DNA of 40,581 bases from Dichomitus squalens LYAD-421 SS1. Lineage: Eukaryota; Basidiomycota; Agaricomycetes; Polyporales; Polyporaceae. The position numbers and the translations under genes were made by a program. Under the pieces are notes generated by a model that was not told the DNA's origin, ran no database searches, and was given only the letters and a program-made list of their open reading frames with translations. Positions 12,922 through 24,228 of this stretch are shown piece by piece. The stretch lies in NCBI RefSeq assembly GCF_000275845.1, contig NW_006766884.1, forward strand, positions 965,469 to 1,006,049, given 5' to 3'. Numbering within the stretch: position 1 is the stretch's first letter; each line of letters begins with the position of its first letter.

Positions 12922-15900
12922 GATGGGTGCAGGAGGAAGAGGAAGGGAATTGTAGAGAAGGCGGAGATGGGGCAGGTGAGGGAGGATGGAGAGGGAGGGT
13001 GACCAAGGGCGAATTAGGCCAAGACAACGATGGGGCAGTCCGACTTGTTATGCGGCGCGCATCACTTCGGCTCAATCTCAGATCCACCCCCCCCCGGTCC
13101 GGCTCTCTGTCCGTCCCCGATTTCTGCCAGCTTCCTCGCCCGCTGCACAACGACCACGACCCCAGCCCCAGCCCACTCCCCGACTGCGCCCTGCGTTCCG
13201 CACTGTTTCCTGCGGTGACCAGCCCCAGTCCACGCCCCGCCCTGCGCGCAAACCCGACGGCCACAAAGAAGACGTCATCGTTTGCGATCTGTCACTCCCC
13301 CATATTCATCCTTCGGCATCACAAGCCGAGTCCGTCGCCCGTGTCACGCGTCTCTCTCCCGCTTTTCATCGACGCTTGCTCACTCGCTCCAATCCTCTCA
13401 TAGATCCTCGCTCTCTCTCCTCTTCCGTCATGTCACGCCCCACCACCGAGTGGCCCTTGCGCCTTGTATGCGCCGCGCGAGGTGCTACGCTCACGCATCC
13501 TATCTGCAGCCTTTTATTTTTTTCGCCAGACTCCGAGCACACGCTGCCGCTTTCTCCCTCCAATCGGCTTCGTCTGATCGGCCGTCCCATACGTACCACC
13601 TGTGACTATCGCTCGCTGCCTTACTTATCATTCGATCCCTTCTCCCATACTTTCCCCCGATCCACCCGCTGCTCCTCCGGCCCACCCCGTCTTTGGTGTG
13701 CTCAACGTTGGAGCGGCTTGGCTTTGCAGCGTTCAATTTTCTCATCCCTCTATATCCTCACCCATTGACAGCCAAGCCACCCGAACGCCTGACACTCCAC
13801 GCATCTGGGAATATTGCGCCTTGCCGCAGTCTCTCGACCGTGTACTTCGCTTGCTGCGATCGAAGCCTGTCTTCCAAAGAACGCTGTGGTCTCAACCTAC
13901 TCGCCACACGTCGCCGCCAAGGCGTAATCATCACTCGACTGAACGCCGAGTAATAAGCTCAGCCATACGCGTTAAGCGCTCTTTGCTGCTTCCTATGCTC
14001 GACCGCGACTCGCTATCACGAGCTCAGGGCTCGTCTCCGCAGGCTGCTCGCCGAGCATTCCATGAGATATCGACGATCTTCTTGCAATTGCCCGATTGGC
14101 CTTCGTCGCGCATGTGCGATCCCCTCCTCCTCACAGGCTTATCCTCGACCAGTCTCAGGCTGAGATACGCTTGACAGGGACGTAAGGACGCGTTAGTCAG
14201 CCTTGCGTTTCGCACGGGCTGTCCGTCGCCGCTCGCCCATTCGCTTCTTATGCACCCGAAGTGGGCACTCCAACCTCTTGTCAAGCACCGTTTTGTCTGC
14301 CTACGCCCTGCGGACATTATGCGGACTCCCGGTAGTCCGCTCGTCCGCGCAGTCCTGTAATAACATCGTCCTTTGGCAGACATGGTAGGCATCCGCACTC
14401 CCGGACATTCGCGATTACAATCATAAGATCCTCCGAGCTCGCCTCCGACGTCTGGGCTCTGCATTTGCGATCCGCACGACGCGCGCTTTATCTTACGGTT
14501 TGTTTCTCTCCACACTTCTCCACACCCCATTGGTTTCGAGCTGCTAGACCGGCGGCCCCGCCTACCACCCGCCGCCATATGGCTCCATAGGAGTCGCCAC
14601 AGCCTATACGTCACTTTGTAACCTCGGGCTGACTACGCAGCTCCGGGTCAGTACCTTCTCCTCACAGCAGCGAGTGAGTCGGAGTGACATGTAACATGCA
14701 CGCCCGTCCCGGTGCCTGCGGGGCGCGCGTGCCTTGCGCGCGCATGCTCCTGTCACGCAACTCGAGACCGCCGCGCGCACAACGCGCGTGCGCCCTCGGC
14801 CGATAACGTCATTCAGATTACTGCCAGCCCACGGCCCACAGCGGTGCGTATCTTTGTGCGTCATGCGAATATCTCCTGTCTCTTGTCAATTGTCTTCCCC
14901 GCCAGCTGTGGTCCAGCAGCAGTAGCAGCAGCGCGCGCGAGCGCGCCGAGACGCGTGAGAGCTGTACGTGCAAGCGACGAGCGGCCGACCACCTCGAGGC
15001 GCGTCACGGTGTGGAGCAAATCCTCGGACCTTCATCCGCACCTCGAAACGCGAGGTGCCTCCACAACGCCGCCGCTAAGCTTATGTTGCGGAGACGTTAC
15101 GTGACCGCCTGCCTGCGGACGACCACCACGCGCCCCGCGCGGGGTACTCGTCGGTTCACACCGAGCATCGCAAGAACGCGCATTCGTACCGTGATACATA
15201 ATGCGGCCATGACCCATGGTCCAATGCCGTAAGCAGGAATCCAGGGAAGGCGGCATACGGTTTGATGCCCTGTGCACGCGCATTTATTCTGGTGCAGTAT
15301 ACTCCGGCATCGCGGCGCGCCGCCACCCCAGGGATGGCCTTCCTTCTGTCGCAGCTCTATGTTTATACAGGCACAGATTCGACACCGAACAGGGACTTGG
15401 ACCTATTCAGGCGTGTATAGTGTTCTATAGCACCCGCCTATGCTGGTGCGGACGGATACGAGCACAGATGAGTACCGTACTTCATGGCACTCGCATCGAC
15501 GCTATAGCCCAGCAAATCCACGCGAGCATCCGCGGCAAGTGCGCATCGCGCACCAGCGCGCGTCCCATCCCTCACGAGCTCGGCCCAGCCTCCCGTTCTC
15601 CCCGCAGTGGACAGCTTCCCCGCAGGCCAACTGAGTCAGAACATGACAGAAGAGCTCCTTCGCGGGAGGTCAGGTGTTCCCTGCCCATCGCCTCCCTTAT
15701 TCCCCCTCTACGCCCCTGGTGCGGCGTTGGTGCGCACGCGGATTTTACGCGAGGCTCGCCAGGGCCGTGCGGTGGGCGTATGCGTGGACGTTGCCCCTTT
15801 CGGGTCGTGGTGCATAGCGCTACGCCTGGCATCGTTATGTGGGCATGGTTCCGATCTGTGTATGTTCCGCTGATGCACGCTCTGGGGTGTCCTTTACTCA

Positions 15901-18900
15901 ACGTGAAGGATGTCGCCGCGGGCTGCCACTGGGCCGCCATGATGATTGACGCCCTTCTGCTCTAGCCTGCAGGTTGGTTCGTAAAGGCGGGACGTCTCGC
16001 GCTGGACCCTGTCGCAACAACGTACTGAGTATCTGACGTCAGACAACCACTCATGTTCGTTCTGGCTGTGCAAGCGTGCTCCCGGGCAGTTGTCATCACC
16101 ATCCCGCGTTTCCGGCTCGACATACGTCTGCGACGTGCGGCCTATCACGGAGTCGCGCGAACGACAAGCTGACCGATGTTGTAGGCTTGTCGTGGCGTAA
16201 AGAGCTACGTGCCGCGACGGGTGTACACAGTGCGCGCGATCCCCGACGGTCTGGATCAGGACGCCTACATCAAGGTCCCAGGACGGTCTTTACGGGATGT
16301 ATCAGGGAGTCGCACTACTTTTCTCGGGGCTCGGAGAGGTGCGTTCATGGCTGCATGTATCACAAAGATCCATCAACGTAGTGCATGTTGAGCGCTCGTC
16401 GCCGCTGACAGTACTGATCCCGTATTGTTACTTAGAACGCTCGACGGCGGCCTGGAGCCCTTGCTCTATGACATGCGATAACTCGTTGCAGCCTCGTTGT
16501 GCATCGACCTTGGTGGACCTCGTTAGGATAGGCGCTGTCTACATCTCAAAGTCCATCCATATATGCCTTGAATTCGCAGGTATGTTCTGATCCTCACACA
16601 GGGCGTGCGGCCGGTTATAGAGCTTCTCGGCTCGGAGTCGTATGCCGACATGTCTGGGCCTCCTCCGACTCCCACATTCACGCCCATCGTAGTCTGCTCG
16701 GAAGCTACGGAGGAGAAGACAGGGAGTTCCGTCGGTTCGGACTTCGGGGTGTAGCGCTTCGCATACGCGGAACAACCATGCGCGAGGGTCTGCCTCCGAA
16801 GTCCGAGCACTGTGCTGATGTCTGGAACGCCGACTTCGAATGTGTCTCCAAGTAGGTGTTCAGTTCATGCGATGCTCCTGTCAAGGTAATGACTTTTGAC
16901 GGTGCCAGCCTGTACTTACTCCTGAGTCCCAAGCCAACGTCGGGTGCTTTGACAAGCACGGTATGTTATAGCAAGCGTTGCTTTTGGGTCACTCGGCGAG
17001 AATACAATGAACACACGCACTATGCCTGACAAAGCTGTGTTGAGTTCCGGCAAGCGACTTGCCTTCTATAACGTGTTTGCTGGTCTTTCTTGCAGAATCA
17101 GGGACAGATGGGCGCATCTGATACGACAGGCCAGCGGCTCCTCCACTCCTGCACGCATGTCTTCTAGTCGAGCTAGAAGGCTCGTGGTCGGCTCGCCACG
17201 ACGCCCTTGCCTTCCGTTTTCCGTGCCGAGTGACACGCTTCCTACATTCCGCGATACGTTGCGAACGATGAGAAATAGGGGCGTTGAGGAGTATATGTGG
17301 CCGTTACATCCGAATATCGGACCCGAGGCCGATTGACACTTATTCGCGCTCATCGACCTGATGTTTCGTATGTCTCACCTCACAAACTCACACGCACAGA
17401 CGACTTTCTGCGAAGTCGAGATCAACGTCAATATAAAGCGGTCCAAAGTGGACAGTCAGATGGTCCCACTGCGTCCTGAAGATCAACGTATTCGCCCACA
17501 GTAGCCTACGTGAGCTTCCTACGGCGTTGAGGCACGCTTCGGTGCGAGTCTGTGAAGGGGTATTGCAAAAGAGTTTCGGCATGATTACCAATGCCCCATT
17601 CTATGCATCCTCAGCGCGATCGATACGACGGCGTCGCCTTCGGCTTCGGAAAAACACACTGTGCGTACTTAACCCGCCCGAGCCAGCCATCAGACTGCGC
17701 AGATTGTGCCCGTGTGCCTTCTCCGTTTTTGTGGGTGAACCGTGGCGGACCGGCCGCATATGGCTCTTGCAAGCGCCTCGCCGTCATCGCGGAATATGTT
17801 CATTAGTCTGATCTCAACCTCTTTGCCACTGAGAGCCACACCGATGACACATGTCCGAAATAACTCACTCGCCGCTGACCAGAGTAAGCTCTCCTCCTCG
17901 GGCTGAACGTTTGTCCAAGCCTTGAGCAAAAGCAGGCGCCAGGATCGCAGATGTGTGTCTCTGACATGCATAAGTAGGACACATCGGACAACGTCATGCA
18001 GGTTGTGCCATAACCTGAACGATCGAGAGGCCGGGTCTGCCCGCAGGCGGTGCCTGACCTGATCGAAAGTGAATCCGGTGGCGAGCCCCCAAGTCCGCTG
18101 CGTTCGGGGTATGCGAGTCGGTCGATGTTCGGAGGCCTATGATACATAGCAGCTTACAGATCTTGCAAACCGCTCTGAAGAACACTTGAATTTATGATCT
18201 GTGCCTTTGTCCCGCAATAGGCCTAGGATCGCCCTCCTCGAATACAGGATCAGTAGCTTACCTTAGCGTCATTGCCGGTTGACATCTCTCCTAGTTCAGT
18301 ACCGACAAGCGCAGCGGGTGCAGAAGGGTTGCAGAACCCGAGTGACGGCCGCATACCTGAATGCCAGTGGACGGTGCACTTTGTCCCGAAACCCCAACAT
18401 CCCGACAGAATTTTGACGCCGAGTTGACGACGTGTGCCTCTCGGTAAAGACGTTGGTGGTTGATGGTGGTGTTTTCCAAGAACGCCCGAAGGCCGCTCGT
18501 CCGGCCCGAGTGCCTTTGTGCCGAGCGATCGCGTGGTTTGGCCTTGTAGGGCGCTGTGTAACCAAATGAGAACGCCAAGCGGCCACGAGCCACGAGGCCA
18601 TCACAAGAGGGGCCAACGATGAGTCGTATATACGTGAACAATTCAGCTTAGGCAATCTGCTGAGTTTACTTTGGTGGTCGGTGAAAGGGCTGACACGTCG
18701 CAAACGTGGATCCACACACTGCAGATCCACAAGCCGCATACCTTACCAATAGAGTGTAGGTCAAGGCGCGACTAGTGCCTCTTCCGTCAAGGAGGCTACG
18801 CTGAGCTCTACATGTACAATGTACGTTTGTGCAAAACGGCTAGGCATAGGTTCGATCTCTGAGGCGCTGATAGCATGCACGCACCAAACGCAAGTGGATA

Positions 18901-18933
18901 CGACGTGCCCAGCATTCCGAATCACAGCGACGA
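12922..18933. other. About 6 kb with no recognisable gene
   Basis: This is by far the largest gap in an otherwise gene-dense window. The first 1 kb (about 12922-13900) is pyrimidine-rich on the plus strand and should hold the kinase promoter and 5' UTR; it includes a poly-C run near 13087-13096. Around 14730-14955 there are alternating CG/GCGC stretches and AGC repeats. Open frames of up to 249 codons occur (for example 15216-15965), but they overlap on both strands and show no family motif, reverse transcriptase, integrase or transposase signature. Local coding-like pieces near 16602-17336 are listed separately. Candidates are decayed genes or elements, a long non-coding RNA, or a fast-evolving gene. 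Confidence 0.5.
16602..17336 (+). pseudogene. Coding-like fragments of an unrecognised, possibly decayed gene
   Basis: Three stretches look more like exons than chance: 16602-16754 (50 codons, GVRPVIELLGSESYADMSG and on, after a CACACAG acceptor), a frame ending at 16855 (GLPPKSEHCADVWNADFECV), and 17097-17336 after CTTTCTTGCAG. Possible splice signals lie nearby, but I could not join them into one frame: a TAG at 16853-16855 breaks the second, and the intron before the first would be only 22 nt. No family recognised. It may be a broken gene, an unusual one, or chance. Confidence 0.2.
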
Positions 18934-21797
18934 TCAGCCCTGGTCATCGGCATCTCTCTTCCTCTTCATCTCCCTGGACACCTTGTGCTGAGCGGCCTCA
19001 TGTTTCGCGAGCTCGATAGGGACCTTCGACACCGGGCTCTTGGAAATCTCTGTAACAAAGAAAATGGAAGTATATAGATTAGCCGACTCATTCTTGAGGA
19101 ATTGCCCAAGTATGGGTACGTGCCTTGCTTGAGATCGTACCTGCACATCAGAACATGTCAAGTAAGCGTGAGCCTCATGGTGTCGGTGAACAGGGACGTA
19201 CATGACTTCTTCGTCGTCATTTGAGAGAAAGGTGATTGCTGTCCCTTGCTTGCCAGCACGACCAGTACGGCCTGGAGGTGTCATTGGCTCAGCCTTCTTC
19301 CATGGCTTAGAGTAATGCAAGGAGCACATACCGATACGGTGAACATATGCCTCAATGGTGTTGGCCATCTGATAGTTGATGACCAGCGTGACGTCTTGCA
19401 CATCAATACCGCGACCCGCGAGATCTGTAGCCACGAGAAGATCCGCGTCTCCAGTCCGGAGAGATTGCAAAGCGGCTTCTCGCTGTTCTTGGTTCTTTCC
19501 CGAATGGAGGGTAGCGGCGTTCCACTTCGAAGGGGGCGTGAGCGGAAGCGAAGGTCAGAGAAGTGCGGGTACGTACTCCAGCTCTCTGCAGATCCTTGGC
19601 CACCATATCGGCCGTCTTCTTTTGGTTGACGAATACGATGATGGGTGATGCGAACTGCCCGCTGTTGAGAATTTCGAGCATGCGTTGTCTGCAATGACAG
19701 AGTCAGCTTTACGCCCTCTAGACGTAAGATCGGAGAGTGCCCACTTCTTCTTCTCATCTCCACTGACGAATTCAACTCTCTGCTCGACCGTGTCAACGGC
19801 CTTACCGGCCTCACCGATGGTGATGATTGCAGGCTTCTTCAGGTATTTCTTTGCTAGCCGTTCGACCGGTGGAGGCATGGTGGCAGAGAACAGGGTAGTT
19901 ACACGATTCCTACCCTTCTTAATCATTGTTTCGCCATCGATGTCCATTTGTTCACCCTGGTCTTCGCCTTCCATGGTGTCCGACGGGAGCTTGTCCAAGA
20001 TGAAGGTTAGGTCGGCCTCGAAACCAAGGTTCACCATACGGTCCGCTTCGTCCATGACGACGTAACGGCATTGTGAGAGGACGATGACATGCCGCTCGAT
20101 GACATCCTTGAGACGACCTGGCGTTGCGATGATAATCTCGGCACCAGAGCGTAGGTTGAACTGCTGTTCTTCTACCGAACGCTAGATACGTGAATCCGAT
20201 TAGAATGAAATGGCACGATAGGTAAACAGAATCATTGATACGTACACCACCGACGATGGAGACGGACGTGAACCCCAGGGGACCGGCAAACTTCTTCGTC
20301 TCGGACTCGATCTGTTGCGCCAATTCACGCGTCGGCGCAAGAATGAGCGCATACGGACCAAGATGTCTGATGTCATCGGTGAACGGCGGGAGCTTCGAGA
20401 TGAATGCCAACATCGGGATGACGAAGGCTGCCGTCTTACCGGATCCTATGTAGACTAGTTAGCCACTGTGAACAGACCGAGTTAAGAGGTAAACCCACCA
20501 GTCTCTGCGATACCGATGATGTCCCTGTTTTGCAGGCCGATGGGGATGGCTTGCCGCTGGATAGGCGATGGCTCTTTGTAGCCGATCTGGTCAACGATAT
20601 CGAGAATCTCAACCGGTATGGCGGATTCCCTCCAGGACCGTATGGGATACGGAATTTGTCCACCTAAACGAAGGCATCAGGACCATGATCCGTTTGAGAA
20701 TACCGAACGAAACACCAACCTCTTGCAGCGATGCTGAAGTCCTCGCGGAAGATACGCCAATCGCGCTCTTTCATCTCATCCAATGACTTCTCCGACCAAT
20801 GCCTCTCGTCAATGCCCGTCCTGGCAGCCCTCCTTCTCTCCAAGGGGTCTGCCAAAACCATACCCTCTGCACCGCTTTTTCGCCCTGGCACCACCGCGCC
20901 TCCAGCGTCGTCCATGCCAGCAATATGACCGCGCCCAAAGCCGATCTGGGCACCCTGACGCTGGCTGCCAATGGCCGCTGGCGTCTCGGCGTTATACGTA
21001 TCATCTTGCTCATCCCAGTCAAAGACGAACTTGCGGTCGTTCATCTTACGGATCTTGCGCTTCTTCTTGTCCACACCGAGATACCGGGATCGAATAGCGT
21101 CCAAGTCATTGCTGGTTATAGGAGGGTCGTACGATTGGGAAGCCTCTGCCAAGACCGAGCTGCTGCTTCCATTCGACGCACCCGAGGGAGGAGGCGGTGG
21201 CGGCATCGAAGAGGTTGAGGACGAGGCAGGACCAGTGGGTGTGGCCTTTCCGCGGTCTGCTCGGGGGCCTGTAGGGACGCCTTGCAAAGAGCTTCCCCCT
21301 CCTCCCCCAGTTCCTCCTCTGCGGTCTTCGTGCGGTGGTGGCCGCCTGTCGCGGTCCCCCCGCCGGCCATAGCGGTCGCCTCGGTCTCGATCCCTGTCTC
21401 GGTCGTACCGGTCATCGTCTGTGAATGGGAAGTGAGCGAATGAGAAACAGACATAGATTGGACACGTACTACGACCGCCACCGCCGCCATACCGCGAAGC
21501 ACGTTCCCGCTCCCTTTCCCTGGCTCTGATCTCTTCCGCTTCCCGCTCAAGGGCCTCACGGTCTCGCTTAGCACGCTCTTCCTTCTCTCGTTGCTCCTTG
21601 ATCTCCTGCGCACGCTTCTGGATAGCCAATTGAGCGCGCTGCTCCTTTGTGAGGAACTTGGGCTTTGCACAGCAACCGTGCGTTAGTGACCGGAAAGGTT
21701 GAGTGAAAACAAGGCATACCTTCGCAGCAGCCTCCTTCTCCTCGCGTTGTTTCTGCAGCAGCGACTCAATTGACAATGGCTCCGCACGTGCAGCCAT
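18934..21797 (-). CDS. PRP28: DEAD-box pre-mRNA splicing helicase Prp28 (DDX23/U5-100K)
   Basis: ATP-dependent RNA helicase that displaces U1 snRNA from the 5' splice site so U6 can pair there, during spliceosome activation. Eleven exons: 21720-21797, 21470-21662, 20720-21418, 20499-20663, 20246-20445, 19745-20181, 19577-19688, 19332-19524, 19202-19271, 19124-19140, 18934-19049. Total 2280 nt, 759 aa. The N-terminal arm is charged, with RE/RD repeats, followed by the family-specific [15 protein letters not shown] block. Helicase motifs: AETGSGKT (376-383), [19 protein letters not shown] (489-492), SATMPP (from 544), [29 protein letters not shown] (690-699). Exon 10 is only 17 nt. The intron after it needs a GC donor (AAG/GCACGT) to preserve DLKQEISKSP. 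It shares a 256-bp divergent promoter with the EF-hand-like gene. Confidence 0.97.
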
Positions 21798-22053
21798 ATT
21801 GTGGATGCGTTGTGAAGGTCGTGAGTAGGCTTAGCGGAGGCACAGCGACAAGTTCCTCGCAGACTCGAGGCCAGAGTCCCGCCCAGCCACGTGCCACAAA
21901 GTCAGGCGTATCAGGCAAATATGCGTTCGTTTGTGGCTTGCATCGTCTTAGACTTTTGCCACTGCAAGGCGCACCTGGGCTGCCGCCGTTTCCTCTAAAT
22001 CCTCGTCCGTTCTCATACCCACTTTGAGATTCCTTACGCGCGCCCGGGTTACG
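21798..22053. promoter_or_regulatory. Bidirectional promoter of PRP28 and the EF-hand-like gene
   Basis: Only 256 bp separate the two start codons, which point away from each other, so both promoters must lie here. A CACGTG E-box palindrome is at 21888-21893. No TATA box was seen. Confidence 0.6.
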
Positions 22054-22746
22054 ATGTCCAAATTGCACCGCGATATAGAGGAGCTCCGGAGCGGTACTCA
22101 GTCTCCGCGCCCTGAGACGCCTGAGCCGGACTCGAGACAGGGCAGACGGAACCGCCCCGAGGCAGGGGTGCAGCTTCTAGACGATGATGGTGCTGTGTCG
22201 CTGCAGGTGCGTAGCATTGTTGCGCGAACTGCGTGTGTGGATTTAGGTTGACATGGACTGTGCAGTTAGAGTCGTGTTTGAAGCATATCTTTGCGAAGTA
22301 CTGCACACCGAAGGCGTCCGCGCAGAGGCATGGGGAGCTCCTTGAGCCACCGGAGGGCGCGTACCTATCACCGGAAGGACTGGACTCCTGGGCGCGAGAT
22401 ACGAACGGCGCGCCGTTCGATGATGCAACTAAGGAGGAGCTGCTGGAGTTCATGGATGTAACAGACAATGGAGGCTTGACGTCGGTCATATTTCCTTGAT
22501 GTGGCGAGTGCGGTTCTCTAATACTCTTTCTAGATTCAAAGGTTTCATGCAAGTCTACCAGTTGCAAACGGAGAATGACGAAGAAGAAACTTGGAGAGAT
22601 CTCGTGAGTATTGGTACATTGCACTCAGCCACGACAAGTCCTGATGATACAAGTCTGCACACGGCTTTGATCGAACACTGCGGCTCGTAGCTACTAGAAG
22701 GGAAGACAGTGACAGCGACCCTCGGTTTCCTGCGCAAATATCGTGA
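22054..22746 (+). CDS. Small EF-hand-like protein, function unknown
   Basis: Four exons (22054-22206, 22266-22480, 22534-22603, 22654-22746) join to 531 nt, 176 aa. The N-terminus is polar with several Ser/Pro residues. A helical region (LESCLKHIFAKYC) is followed by a likely EF-hand loop, DVTDNGGLTFKG at about residues 115-126, and then FMQVYQLQTENDEEETWRDL. The loop has the D-x-T-x-N-G pattern but Gly at position 12 in place of Glu, so calcium binding may be weak or lost. All introns are GT-AG. The stop could be the TGA at 22744-22746; alternatively a final intron (GTGAGT at 22743 to a GACAG acceptor) would add one residue and stop, with almost no change. I do not recognise a named family. 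Confidence 0.8.
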
Positions 22747-23092
22747 GTGGCGCGTCTGACGCATGATGACCATGTCTTGATTGTTACTTGACAGTTCATA
22801 GCAGGGAGCGTCCCATGCATCTTCCATAGTATCGCGACTGCTACCGAAGCTCAATATCGCGTCATGCGGCCTCGTCTTGGCATGCATGAATACTTCTTAT
22901 GGGTATGCTACAGATGTTCGGGCAGGGGTCCCATGCACCTCGCTATGCAGCCGTCGCCGGATCCAGGATGTGGCAAACCACGATGAAAGACGAACAGTAT
23001 CAGAAGACTTACGATTACCGTTTGATGTTATACATGTACACGCCCGAAGTTAAGTCGTCCATATACCCCATTAGCAACAAGACTTCCCTCCT
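22747..23092. other. Convergent intergenic region
   Basis: About 350 bp between the 3' ends of the EF-hand-like gene and the methyltransferase gene. I see no gene or strong repeat in it. Confidence 0.5.
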
Positions 23093-24002
23093 TCACGTCT
23101 TAAGCACTAGCTTCCATATCTCCACACCATCCCAGTCTCCTCTTTGCCACCGGGCGCCGCCCTTCTCCATAGCTTTTGCGAGTCTCTTATGAGACACCCG
23201 TTCCGCTTTGAAACCCCAGGTTTCCGTTGCCTCCGATAGTGCCCGGTCCGTCAACCCGGAATCTCTGCGTTCCACACACAGGAACACTGGTGGTGCACGG
23301 GCTTCTGCAGAAGTCGAGACTGAGAGTCTAGACAGTGTGTGAAGAGAGCGCATAAGAGGCGTGACCAGCTCGGCCACGTATAGCGTGTCGGATGAGATGA
23401 TGAGATCGAATGGGGGTTGTAATAGAATTGGATTATGCTGTCCTGCGTTAGACGGCTTCTCGAGCTGCTGCGAGGCAATGGTCTTGGGATCATCCCACAG
23501 CCATTGGTCAGGAGGTACGGTCCAGTCGAGAACGCGAGCTTCGATAGCGCCAGACCCTGAAGGTAGATGCGCACGATTGCGAGAAATGTTGGGAGTAAGG
23601 ACGGATGAAATGACATCTTGTAGGTCGGTTGCAATCACGTCCCAGCCCATAGATGCTAGTGCAAGGCTAGGAATCGGTCGAGCAACTCAGAACGATGGAG
23701 AACATATGTGGGCGAGCACCAGGATAAGCGGCGATTACAACGCACGCGGTGAGACCAACGCCGCTTCCTAGTTCGATGGCTCTAATAGGGCGTTTCGCAC
23801 CGGGAGAAGAGCCGGAGGTCGACGTTGATGATTTGTTCTTGAGCAGGTCGGATAGATACAAGGACAGGCATTGCGCGCCGAGCCAAAGCCCGGTGCCATT
23901 GGTGGCACCGTTGTCAAGCTGAAGGAGATGAAATATGTGGCTCCGGAAGGGGTAATGCAGTAACGGGACGTGCTTTGTTTCGTGCGCGGGTCGGAGGGCC
24001 AT
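23093..24002 (-). CDS. METTL21-type lysine N-methyltransferase-like protein
   Basis: Two exons (23746-24002, 23093-23666) join to 831 nt, 276 aa. Splicing 23745-23667 fuses GLTA directly to LALASMGWDVIATD, giving the normal seven-beta-strand SAM-binding spacing. Motif I is IELGSGVGLTA (residues 76-86) and the acidic residue ending strand 2 is D100. A later segment DLIISSDTLYVAELVTPLM matches the post-motif region of the METTL21/EFM protein-lysine methyltransferases, and the C-terminus has a typical GVEIWKLVL strand. The likely substrates in fungi are translation factors or other proteins, but this cannot be told from sequence. The start ATG at 24002 is the first in the frame. It shares a 226-bp divergent promoter with the RhoGEF. 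Confidence 0.87.
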
Positions 24003-24228
24003 GGCGGGACGGAGGAAGGCGTGCACCACGAGGCAATGGGGAGGGCGCTAGCGTGGCTCCGAGGACGGATGGTGTGACGTGTGTGACGTGACCTGGCTTG
24101 GAGGAGTTGCAACTGGCCCGGCTCAGCAGCGCGCGCCGTCTCCACGCTCCTCCTCTCCCGCAGCCTCCGCCGATTCCTTCTCTCATCAAGCTGCCTCGAC
24201 AGCGAGGCTAGCTGCTGTACGCTTACTC
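24003..24228. promoter_or_regulatory. Bidirectional promoter of the methyltransferase and RhoGEF genes
   Basis: The two start codons diverge across 226 bp, so both promoters overlap here. No TATA box was seen. Open frames crossing it lack motifs. Confidence 0.55.

Noticed and set aside
15216..15965. 249-codon plus-strand frame in the gene-empty island
   Set aside because: Composition is not protein-like, overlapping frames on the other strand are similar, and no motif or splice context supports it.
18849..18858. GGTTCGATC-like B-box suggesting a tRNA gene
   Set aside because: No matching A-box or acceptor stem could be folded around it.
23667..23745. Unspliced continuation of the methyltransferase first exon (ACVVIAAYPGA and on)
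   Set aside because: Using the GTGCGT donor at 23745 gives the exact motif I to strand 2 spacing of the family; reading through ends at a stop.
22024..24189. CRISPR arrays, rRNA genes, secondary-metabolite core enzymes or viral genes
   Set aside because: No regular spaced repeats, rRNA signatures, synthase domains or viral proteins were seen in this stretch or elsewhere in the window.
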